Part shown: positions 1-7,429 of the stretch, piece after piece
Layout: each line of letters begins with the position of its first letter
Numbering within the stretch: position 1 is the stretch's first letter
Made by a program: the position numbers and the translations under genes
Notes under the pieces: generated by a model
What the model was told of the DNA's origin: nothing
What the model saw: only the letters and a program-made list of their open reading frames with translations
Databases searched by the model: none
NCBI GenBank assembly: GCA_964251385.1
Contig: CAXUJK010000006.1
Span: forward strand, 62,001 to 126,000
Source of the DNA: CADCVW01 sp964251385
Lineage (GTDB): Bacteria > Pseudomonadota > Alphaproteobacteria > Sphingomonadales > Sphingomonadaceae
Length of the DNA: 64,000 nucleotides
Direction of reading: 5' to 3'

Positions 1-1
1 G

Positions 2-1381
2 TCGCCGACGGGTTTCCTGCATATCGGCGGCGCGCGCACCGCGTTGTTCAACCTGCTGTTCGCGCGCCGGCACGGGGGCAAGTTCCTGCTGCGCATCGAA
101 GACACGGACGCGGCCAGATCGACGCAGCCCGCGATCGACGCAATCCTGGAAGGCATGCGCTGGCTTGCACTCGACTGGGACGGCGAGCCGGTAATGCAGT
201 CCGCGCGCGCGTCACGCCACGCGGAAGTCGCGGCGGCGATGCTGGGGTCCGGCCATGCCTATCGCTGCTACGCGACGGCAGCGGAGCTGGAGACGATGCG
301 CGCGGAGCAGCGCGCGGCCAAGCTGCCGATGCGCTATGACGGGCGCTGGCGCGATCGCGAGCCGGGCGCGGAGCAGAATGGGCAGCCCTTCGTGGTCCGC
401 CTGCGCGCGCACCGTGACGGCGAGACCGTCATCGACGACGCGGTCCAGGGTCGCGTCACCGTATCCAACGCCGAGCTCGACGACATGGTCCTGCTGCGGT
501 CGGACGGAACGCCGACCTACATGCTCGCGGTCGTGGTGGACGACCACGACATGGGCGTGACGCACGTCATTCGCGGCGACGACCATCTCAACAATGCGTT
601 TCGGCAGCTCGGCATCGTGGATGCCATGGCGTGGCCCCGACCCGTTTACGGCCACCTGCCGCTGCTGCACGGATCGGACGGGGCCAAGCTGTCCAAGCGG
701 CACGGTGCGTTGAGCGTCGAGGCGTATCGTGACGAGATGGGAATCCTCCCCGAGGCGTTGGAAAATTACCTGCTGCGGCTCGGCTGGGGCCATGGGGACG
801 ACGAGATCATTTCCCGAGACGACGCGGTGCGCTGGTTCGATCTGGCCGACGTGGGCCGCGCGCCCTCGCGGTTCGACGTCAAGAAGCTGGAGCACATCAA
901 CGGCCACTACCTACGCGAAGCCGACGACGAGCGGCTCGCCGCCTTGGTGGCGCCGCGGCTGAGCGGGTCGACGAGCGAGGAAGACGGCGCGCTGCTCGTC
1001 CGCGCGATGCCAGAGCTCAAGAAGCGCGCAAAGGATCTGGGCGAGCTTGCCGACGGCGCGGCGTTCCTGTTCGCACCTCGCCCGCTGGCGATGGACGCGG
1101 CCGCCGCGGCGCTGCTAGACGGGGGCGCGGCCGAACTCCTTGCCCGCCTCCATCGACGGCTGTCGCAGGTCGTCACATGGAGCGCGGAAGACCTGGAGAC
1201 GGCGGTGCGGGAGGTGTCGGAAGAGGCCGGGGTCAAGCTCGGCAAGGTGGCGCAGCCGTTGCGCGCCGCGTTGACGGGCCGCGCGACCTCGCCCGGAATA
1301 TTCGACGTGCTCCTGCTCCTCGGCCGCGAGACCAGTCTCGCGCGCATTGCGGACCGGAGTCCCCAAGGAGCTGACGCATGA
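2..1381 (+). CDS. gltX: Glutamate--tRNA ligase (5' end cut by window)
   Basis: Charges tRNA(Glu) with glutamate in the cytoplasm. The window opens inside the gene: the reading frame starts at base 2 with SPTGFLHIGGARTALF, so the class I HIGH-type motif (HIGG) sits at the edge and only about ten N-terminal residues are missing. The KMSKS-type loop reads KLSKRHGA near base 690. About 459 residues are visible, close to the usual 470, with the anticodon-binding C-terminal domain present, which excludes the shorter GluQ paralogue. The stop overlaps the gltA start as ATGA, so the two are probably translationally coupled. Confidence 0.95.
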   Translation, partial: SPTGFLHIGGARTALFNLLFARRHGGKFLLRIEDTDAARSTQPAIDAILEGMRWLALDWDGEPVMQSARASRHAEVAAAMLGSGHAYRCYATAAELETMRAEQRAAKLPMRYDGRWRDREPGAEQNGQPFVVRLRAHRDGETVIDDAVQGRVTVSNAELDDMVLLRSDGTPTYMLAVVVDDHDMGVTHVIRGDDHLNNAFRQLGIVDAMAWPRPVYGHLPLLHGSDGAKLSKRHGALSVEAYRDEMGILPEALENYLLRLGWGHGDDEIISRDDAVRWFDLADVGRAPSRFDVKKLEHINGHYLREADDERLAALVAPRLSGSTSEEDGALLVRAMPELKKRAKDLGELADGAAFLFAPRPLAMDAAAAALLDGGAAELLARLHRRLSQVVTWSAEDLETAVREVSEEAGVKLGKVAQPLRAALTGRATSPGIFDVLLLLGRETSLARIADRSPQGADA

Positions 1382-2676
1382 CCGACACGCCCGCAAATAA
1401 CGCCGCCGCGCTCGACTATGACGGTCGGGATTTCACCTACCCGGTGATGTCCGGCACGGTCGGTCCCGACGTTATCGATATCCGCAAGCTGTATGCACAG
1501 ACGGGCGCGTTCACCTACGATCCCGGATTCACTTCGACCGCCGCATGCGAATCGGCGATCACGTATATCGACGGCGACGAAGGTATATTGCTCCATCGCG
1601 GCTACCCGATCGATCAGCTCGCGCAGAATTCGAGCTTTATGGAAGTCTCCTACCTGCTGCTCAACGGCGAGCTGCCCGACGAGGCGACGCTCGAAAAGTT
1701 CAGCTACACGATCACGCGGCACACGATGGTGCACGAACAGCTCGCCGGCTTCATGCGCGGGTTTCGGCGCGACGCGCACCCGATGGCGGTGATGTGCGGC
1801 GTCGTCGGCGCATTGTCCGCCTTCTACCATGATTCAACGGACATCACCGACCCGTACCAGCGCATGGTCGCCAGCCACCGGCTGATCGCCAAGATGCCCA
1901 CGATCGCGGCGATGGCGTACAAGTACACGGTCGGGCAGCCGTTCATGTATCCGGACAACGGGCTGAGCTACACTGGCAATTTCCTGCGCATGACGTTCGG
2001 CGTCCCCGCGGAACCGTACGAAGTGAACCCCATCGTCGAACGCGCGATGGACCGCATCTTCATCCTGCACGCCGACCACGAACAGAACGCGTCGACATCG
2101 ACCGTGCGGCTCGCCGGATCGTCGGGCGCCAACCCCTTCGCGTGCATCGCGGCGGGGATTGCGTGCTTGTGGGGCCCCGCGCACGGCGGGGCGAACGAGG
2201 CCGCGCTCAACATGCTGCGCGAGATCAAGACGCCCGATCGCATTCCCGAGTACATCGCGCGCGCCAAGGACAAGGACGACCCGTTCCGCCTGATGGGGTT
2301 CGGCCACCGCGTCTACAAGAACTACGACCCGCGCGCGACCGTGATGCAGCAGACGGTGCGCGAGGTGCTGGGTGCGTTGAACGTCACCGACCCGCTGTTC
2401 GACGTCGCGCTGCAGCTTGAAGAGATGGCCCTCAACGACCCGTACTTCATCGAGAAGAAGCTTTTTCCGAATGTCGATTTCTACTCGGGCGTGATCCTGT
2501 CCGCGATCGGCTTCCCGACGAGCATGTTCACCGCCCTCTTCGCGCTCGCCCGTACCGTCGGCTGGGTCGCGCAGTGGAACGAGATGATTTCGGACCCGGA
2601 GCAGAAAATCGGGCGGCCGCGGCAGCTGTATACCGGGTCGACGCAGCGGGATTACGTGGCGGTCGGGGAGCGTTGA
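1378..2676 (+). CDS. gltA: Citrate synthase
   Basis: Condenses acetyl-CoA with oxaloacetate, the entry step of the TCA cycle. The 432-residue length matches the Gram-negative hexameric type. Active-site segments are visible: the histidine in ILHADHEQNAST, the histidine in GFGHRVYKNYDPR and the aspartate in NVDFYSG. The ATG at 1378 overlaps the gltX stop by four bases; gltX-gltA adjacency is familiar in sphingomonads. Nothing looks broken. Confidence 0.97.
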   Translation: MTDTPANNAAALDYDGRDFTYPVMSGTVGPDVIDIRKLYAQTGAFTYDPGFTSTAACESAITYIDGDEGILLHRGYPIDQLAQNSSFMEVSYLLLNGELPDEATLEKFSYTITRHTMVHEQLAGFMRGFRRDAHPMAVMCGVVGALSAFYHDSTDITDPYQRMVASHRLIAKMPTIAAMAYKYTVGQPFMYPDNGLSYTGNFLRMTFGVPAEPYEVNPIVERAMDRIFILHADHEQNASTSTVRLAGSSGANPFACIAAGIACLWGPAHGGANEAALNMLREIKTPDRIPEYIARAKDKDDPFRLMGFGHRVYKNYDPRATVMQQTVREVLGALNVTDPLFDVALQLEEMALNDPYFIEKKLFPNVDFYSGVILSAIGFPTSMFTALFALARTVGWVAQWNEMISDPEQKIGRPRQLYTGSTQRDYVAVGER

Positions 2677-2693
2677 GCGAAGGGTTCAATCGA

Positions 2694-3314
2694 ATGTTAC
2701 GTTTGACTGCATGTCTGATGATGGCGTCCAGCGCGATCGCGCAGCCTGCGTCGGTAGTCCCGCGATCCGGAGAGCCGTACGTACATGGCGTTTCCGGCAG
2801 CGAGTTCCCCGAGGAGCTAGAAGGCTTCCGCCGGACGAACGTCGGCCTTTACGATGCGACCGGGCGCGACGTCGGGGTCAATTACGAGCGCACCGACGCG
2901 ACGGGACTCATCTACCTGACCGCCTACGTCTACCCGTCCGCCAAAGCGCGCCGGGCCACGCAGCGCGAGCGGACTTGTCGAGAGGACCACCGCGGAGCAT
3001 CGGCGGCGATCGCGGACCGCTTCCCGGGAGCGAGGACCGTATCGGAAGGTCCTGCGCCGGCGATCCAGCAAGCCCGCTCGGAACTGTCGTGGAAATCGCG
3101 CCATGAATTCAGGACTTCGTTCAAGGGCGTCGAGCAGGACGTGCAATCCGAATTGATCGTGTATTGCTACGTCGCTGACGAATGGCAGCTGAAGTACCGG
3201 GTTTCGGCTCCCGCAGGCGCGAAGCTCGACAGTGTCGATGCGTTCATGAGCAAGGGTCCTTGGCCGCGAGGCACAAACAGGAAGCGCGTCAAAACGCGGG
3301 CAACGTCAACGTAA
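2694..3314 (+). CDS. Hypothetical secreted protein
   Basis: Not recognised. The start at 2694 (MLRLTACLMMASSAIAQP) gives a short signal peptide with cleavage likely after AIA, so a roughly 190-residue periplasmic protein is expected. The frame stays open upstream to 2574, but that part lies inside gltA and is a shadow. The mature part is hydrophilic, has two cysteines (in ERTCRED and VYCYVAD) that could pair, and ends in a basic tail. It starts 17 bases after gltA and may be co-transcribed. Its last 26 bases overlap the end of the kinase gene on the other strand. Confidence 0.7.
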   Translation: MLRLTACLMMASSAIAQPASVVPRSGEPYVHGVSGSEFPEELEGFRRTNVGLYDATGRDVGVNYERTDATGLIYLTAYVYPSAKARRATQRERTCREDHRGASAAIADRFPGARTVSEGPAPAIQQARSELSWKSRHEFRTSFKGVEQDVQSELIVYCYVADEWQLKYRVSAPAGAKLDSVDAFMSKGPWPRGTNRKRVKTRATST

Positions 3315-4626
3315 AGCGCGCGCCCTGCCCCGACGCGCTGTCCACGGTGATGTCCCCGCCCATTGCCCGCGCCAATCGCCGTGCGATGTACAGGCCTAGT
3401 CCCGTTCCGCCAGGCTCTGCCGGGTCGACGCGTTCGAACTTGCCGAAGACACGGGCGTGGTTTTCGGGTGCAATGCCCGGGCCTTGGTCGGCCACGGTGA
3501 CCGTCGCCTTGTCGCTGTCGGCATCGGCGCGGACCCACACCATTCCACCGGGCGGGGAGTAGCGGACCGCGTTGCCGATCAGGTTAACGAGGATCTGCAG
3601 CACGCGGCGGAACTCGCCGGTGGCGGGGACTTGCTCGTGCTCGGCGGGGCGGTCGATGTGGACGTCGTTGCCCGACGCGCGCACCGCCAGCAGACCTGCG
3701 GCGCGGCGCGCGATGTCGGCAAGATCGATACGATCGCGTTCGGGGGCGAAGTCCGGGCGTTCGATCGCGTGCAAATCGACGAGGTCGTCCACCAGGCTGA
3801 GCAGGTGCCGGCCCGCCGACGCGATGTCGGTCGCGTAGGCGGCGTATTCGGCGCGCAACGGGCCGTCGGTTCGCCCCCCCAGTTCCTCGGCATTGGCGAC
3901 GATGCGGCCGAGCGGCGCGCGCAGCGCGTCGTCGAGGCGCGCGGCGAAAGCGCCGTCGTCCACGGCCGGCTCCGGCTCGACCTGTTCGACCCTGGTCGCG
4001 CCGCCCTTGAACCCTGCGAAACGCCCGCGTCCGTCCGTCATGGGGACCGCGCCCAGCCGGTAGCGGCCCCCCTCGCCGCCGCGCAGATCGGCAAGCTGCG
4101 CATCGAAGCGGCGATGTTCGGCCAGCGCGGTCAGCACCGGAAGCGCGCCGTCCGCACCGCCTAGGAACCCGAACAGACGGGTGAGCGGCGCGCCCACGAA
4201 CGCGCGCACGTCGCCGCCGACCGCGCCGGCGGCCGCGCCCGACAGGCTGGTGACAAGAAGCGCGGCATCCGTTTCCCAGTGCCAGTCCGCCGTGCTGCGC
4301 TCGAAGTCCGCGTCGGCGCGCGTGTCCGGCACGGGATCGGCGCCGCGCCGCGTCCAGCCGGTGACGGCAAGCGCGATGTCCGCTCCGTCGGGTTCGGCGC
4401 GCACCCACAGGTCGACGTCGTCCGCTCCGTCCGCCGCGACCGCCGCGCGCGACACGACGATGCGCAGACGGCGCGCGAGGCGCACGATCGCGGCGATCGC
4501 CGGCACCGCCATTGGCGCGCCGATACGCCCGCCCGCGCGTGCGTTCAGTTCGGCCAGCATCGGGTCGGCTGCGGCAAGGAAACCGTGTCCGTCGATACGT
4601 CCGCGAACAACCGCATCGGCGTTCAA
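3289..4626 (-). CDS. PAS/HATPase sensor-kinase-like protein lacking the phospho-acceptor histidine
   Basis: Reading from a TTG at 4626, which overlaps the upstream stop as TTGA, gives 445 residues without membrane segments. A PAS-type domain lies at about 113-215 (signature DWHWETD), a dimerisation-like helix at 225-285 and a HATPase_c domain at 335-445 with N box (NLIGNAVRYSP), G1 (DQGPGI) and G2 (GTGLGLYIA). Where HisKA proteins read S-H-E-L-R-T-P-L, this one reads D-D-A-L-R-A-P-L, so residue 233 is Asp, not His. ATP binding looks intact but ordinary autophosphorylation does not. Last gene of a four-gene minus-strand operon; a longer N-terminus up to 4998 would lie inside the preceding gene and is rejected. 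Confidence 0.85.
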   Translation of the reverse strand: MNADAVVRGRIDGHGFLAAADPMLAELNARAGGRIGAPMAVPAIAAIVRLARRLRIVVSRAAVAADGADDVDLWVRAEPDGADIALAVTGWTRRGADPVPDTRADADFERSTADWHWETDAALLVTSLSGAAAGAVGGDVRAFVGAPLTRLFGFLGGADGALPVLTALAEHRRFDAQLADLRGGEGGRYRLGAVPMTDGRGRFAGFKGGATRVEQVEPEPAVDDGAFAARLDDALRAPLGRIVANAEELGGRTDGPLRAEYAAYATDIASAGRHLLSLVDDLVDLHAIERPDFAPERDRIDLADIARRAAGLLAVRASGNDVHIDRPAEHEQVPATGEFRRVLQILVNLIGNAVRYSPPGGMVWVRADADSDKATVTVADQGPGIAPENHARVFGKFERVDPAEPGGTGLGLYIARRLARAMGGDITVDSASGQGARFTLTLPAF

Positions 4627-5714
4627 CGCTCTTCTCCCGCCAAGGCGCGTGCGGAATCGACGGCGGCGATCGCGGCGCGGTAGCCCGCATCCAGTCCGAG
4701 CGGTGCGGTCAGGCGGCGCGCGGCGACCGGATCGAGCGCGTCGAAAGCATTTAGTGCGGCCTCCGCGCCCGCTTCGTCCAGGATCAGCAGGATCGCGGCA
4801 GCCTGCGCGCGCGCGACGCCGGCGGCCCGCAGAAGCGCGGAAAGCCGTTCGTCCGCGCGCGCGCCGACAACGGTCCAGACTTCCGCATCCGGCAAGCGGA
4901 CGGCGGCGGCGAGCACCGCCGTGAAGGCCGGGAGATTGCCGGAACCTAGCAGCCGTCCGAGCAGAACTCCGTCGATGCGCTCCGCCGCGGCAAGGCACGC
5001 GGCGAGCCGCACGGCGACAGCGTTCAGTCCGCGACCTTCGTCATGCGTTGCGAGGACCGACGCCACCGCCGGCGTCAGCAAATCGTCGGCGTCGGTCGGA
5101 CCCAAGCCGTGGATCGTGCGGAGATAGTGGCGAAGCGCCGCGGCCACGCGCCAGGCGAGCCACGCCGCCAGCTCGGCTGAGAGGTCGTCGAGGAGGAGCA
5201 CGGGCGCGCCGAACCTGTCACGCCGCCGACCGGCCGCGACGAGCAGCGCCATCGCGGCCGCCGCGACATGTGGATCGTCGTCGTCGAGCAGCGGGACCGG
5301 CGCGTCGCTTCCCGTGCCGACGATATGGTCGCCCGCGACTGCTTCGCGCGCGCGACGGAGCAGCGCGGCGGCAAACGACGGGTGACGAAGCACGTCGCCC
5401 TCCGCCAGCAGGGGCAAGGCGATCGCAACCGAAGCGGAAGACAAGGACGCGCCGAGGGCGTCGTCATCGACGCGCGAGGCCAGGAACAGCCGCAGGTCGC
5501 GCTCCACCGACTGCACCAGCATGTCCCGCATCGTCCAGGCAAGCGCGCGGACCTGATCGCTCAAGCGGTGCACCGGGTCCAGGAACAGGTCGGTCGTCGA
5601 CTCGTCCAGCCGCCGCGCGTCGGCCGCGACGCTGTCGCGTAGCGGCGCTCCCGGCGCGAACCCCGGGCGGGCAGGACGCGCGGCGTCCGGCAGGATCGGC
5701 CATTCCGAGATCAT
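4623..5714 (-). CDS. DUF2336 domain protein
   Basis: A 363-residue, Ala/Leu-rich, all-helical soluble protein that reads like the DUF2336 family, found almost only in alphaproteobacteria and HEAT-like in appearance. A typical stretch runs through RLSDQVRALAWTMRDMLVQS, followed by repeated helices with paired acidic residues. No catalytic motif is visible. The ATG at 5714 is 37 bases downstream of the membrane-protein gene, and the stop overlaps the kinase start (TTGA). The context suggests a partner or scaffold for the kinase-like protein, which is inference. Confidence 0.7.
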   Translation of the reverse strand: MISEWPILPDAARPARPGFAPGAPLRDSVAADARRLDESTTDLFLDPVHRLSDQVRALAWTMRDMLVQSVERDLRLFLASRVDDDALGASLSSASVAIALPLLAEGDVLRHPSFAAALLRRAREAVAGDHIVGTGSDAPVPLLDDDDPHVAAAAMALLVAAGRRRDRFGAPVLLLDDLSAELAAWLAWRVAAALRHYLRTIHGLGPTDADDLLTPAVASVLATHDEGRGLNAVAVRLAACLAAAERIDGVLLGRLLGSGNLPAFTAVLAAAVRLPDAEVWTVVGARADERLSALLRAAGVARAQAAAILLILDEAGAEAALNAFDALDPVAARRLTAPLGLDAGYRAAIAAVDSARALAGEER

Positions 5715-5751
5715 GGCCGTCCGGTCTAGCCGATACGCGGTTAAATCGGCG

Positions 5752-6969
5752 CTAATCTCGGCTGCTCATGCTGGAATGCGCACGATGCTGCAGCCACAGG
5801 AAGGACGCGGTCGCATGCAACGCGATCGCGCCCAGTCCCCACGTCCACGCGCCCGTGGCGGCGAACGGCACCGCAAGCAGGATCGCGCCCTTTCGAGACG
5901 CGAGCCACGGCGACGCCGGGGGTCCAGGCGGGCGCTCCCTCGCGGCGGCGAAGAAGGCGGTCAGCCCGGTCGCCGCGGTGACGATCGCGCCCCAGCCGCT
6001 GACATGGTCGGCCAGCCAGAGCGCACAAAAAGCGTAGGCCGCGCCCGCGACGAGCGGCAGGCCGCGCCGCAACCTGTCCCCCCGGCCGAGCGGCTGCATG
6101 CGCAGCGCGGCGAGCCGCTCGCCAATCCCGTCCAGCGGAACGGACATGACCAACGCGATTACCGCCGCCCCGAGCCACCCCTGCGCGAAGAAGAACGCCG
6201 CGAGCGCGGTCAGCCCGAGCGCGCCCGCGACCAGCCACTGCGGACGCACGGCCGTTCCCATCAATCGCTCGACCGCGAACTCTTCCAGGATCGGCGTCAC
6301 ATAGCGTTCGACCCAGTCGCCGCGCGTCCCCCGCGCGCCCGCGACGATGCGGCGTTCGGCATCGTCCAGGTCGCGATTGCCCGTCGCCATGAGCAGCATT
6401 GGCGGTGCGCCCTCCTGCGTCGGCGCGCCCGTCGACATCTGGCGCGCGCCGTCCTGCACCATGCGGCGCAGCAGCGTCGATTGCAGGTCCCAGTCGCCCA
6501 GCATCGCCGCGGTGGACGCGATCTGCGCGCCGCTCGCGGTGGCGAGGCCTGCCCAGCGGCTCGACGCGTCGATGCGTTCGAACGCGTCCATGCCGATATT
6601 GTCCGCCATGGTCATGATCGACGGGCTGGTCGCCGCCGCCATGCGCTCGACGCTCGCCGCGTCCGCGAACAGTCCGCCCGCGATGAACAGCACAGCGTCT
6701 CCGGCTTCGAAATAGCCCGCCGCCTCGTCGATGCCGCGCGCGAGCTGGACGGCGATACCTTCCGTGGTCAGCCGGTCCACCGCCGCGAGCAGCGCGGGCG
6801 GCATGCGTTCGACGAGGATGACGATCGGCTGCGCGCCGGCCGCCCGCGCGAGCCGCGCCTGATATTCGACGAGCGTCCGCCCCGCGAGGGGCAGCGTCGC
6901 GCGCAGACCGGCACCGGTGCCCTCACCCGACGCATCCTGATAAGCCGAAATCAGCGCACCGAGCGCCAT
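5752..6969 (-). CDS. Membrane protein with nucleotidyltransferase-like N-terminus
   Basis: A 405-residue protein in two parts. Residues 1 to about 130 look like an alpha/beta sugar-nucleotidyltransferase fold (PLAGRTLVEYQARLARAAGA then PIVILVE, later DAVLFIAGGLFAD) but the GGxGTR nucleotide-binding loop is absent. Residues from about 245 carry five or six hydrophobic segments, e.g. WLVAGALGLTALAAFFFAQG and GAAYAFCALWLADHV. The layout loosely resembles fused nucleotidyl/alcohol-phosphatidyl transferases of lipid headgroup synthesis, but I see no CDP-alcohol phosphatidyltransferase motif. Second gene of the Hpt-membrane-DUF2336-kinase operon. Function unknown. Confidence 0.6.
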   Translation of the reverse strand: MALGALISAYQDASGEGTGAGLRATLPLAGRTLVEYQARLARAAGAQPIVILVERMPPALLAAVDRLTTEGIAVQLARGIDEAAGYFEAGDAVLFIAGGLFADAASVERMAAATSPSIMTMADNIGMDAFERIDASSRWAGLATASGAQIASTAAMLGDWDLQSTLLRRMVQDGARQMSTGAPTQEGAPPMLLMATGNRDLDDAERRIVAGARGTRGDWVERYVTPILEEFAVERLMGTAVRPQWLVAGALGLTALAAFFFAQGWLGAAVIALVMSVPLDGIGERLAALRMQPLGRGDRLRRGLPLVAGAAYAFCALWLADHVSGWGAIVTAATGLTAFFAAARERPPGPPASPWLASRKGAILLAVPFAATGAWTWGLGAIALHATASFLWLQHRAHSSMSSRD

Positions 6970-7048
6970 GCCGTTTCCCGTATACCGCGTGCCCCGCCGA
7001 AGTGGCGCGGGATAGGCGAGCGGGCCGCGCGTGGCCAGCCCTGCGGGG

Positions 7049-7348
7049 CTAGCCGCGAAGCTCGGCGATGCCTGCCGAAATCTTGCGCAGGACGACGGGA
7101 TCGCCGGGCGCGCCCGCCTCCGCCTCCAGCGCCATGTCGATCAGCCCTTCCATGCCGAAGCTGGCGGCAAGGCCTTTGAGCCGTCCGGCGGCGAGCAGCC
7201 AATTTGCGTCGCAGCGCGACCGCCGCAGCAGGTCGACGTGCCGTTCCGCGCTTTCCAGGAACGCGGACCGTAGTTCGGCGATGAGCGCGTTGTCCTCGCC
7301 CGCGGCGACGGCGAGTGCGGAAGAAAGCGTACCGGGATCGAAGGCCAT
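7049..7348 (-). CDS. Hpt-like protein without the phospho-acceptor histidine
   Basis: A 99-residue helical protein that looks like a histidine phosphotransfer (Hpt) domain. Helices run through LIAELRSAFLESAERHVDLL and the signature region reads AAGRLKGLAASFG, where Hpt proteins have A-H-x-L-K-G. Residue 55, the site of the phosphorylated His, is Gly. The ATG at 7348 was chosen; an in-frame GTG at 7369 would add seven residues, and neither has a clear ribosome binding site. It is the first gene of the minus-strand operon and diverges from the coiled-coil gene at 7430. Confidence 0.65.
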   Translation of the reverse strand: MAFDPGTLSSALAVAAGEDNALIAELRSAFLESAERHVDLLRRSRCDANWLLAAGRLKGLAASFGMEGLIDMALEAEAGAPGDPVVLRKISAGIAELRG

Positions 7349-7429
7349 GCGATGAACGATAGCGGCCACAGGTTAAGACCGGCTTGCCGCGGGCTTCCGG
7401 TCGCCGGCAAAGATGGTAAACGAACATCC

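Noticed and set aside
3289..4998. Longer 569-residue form of the kinase-like protein
   Set aside because: Residues before the TTG at 4626 lie within the DUF2336 gene and are Arg-rich shadow sequence.
5713..7179. 488-codon open frame on the plus strand
   Set aside because: Antisense to the DUF2336 and membrane-protein genes; Arg/Pro/Gly-rich low-complexity composition typical of GC-rich shadows, with no domain.
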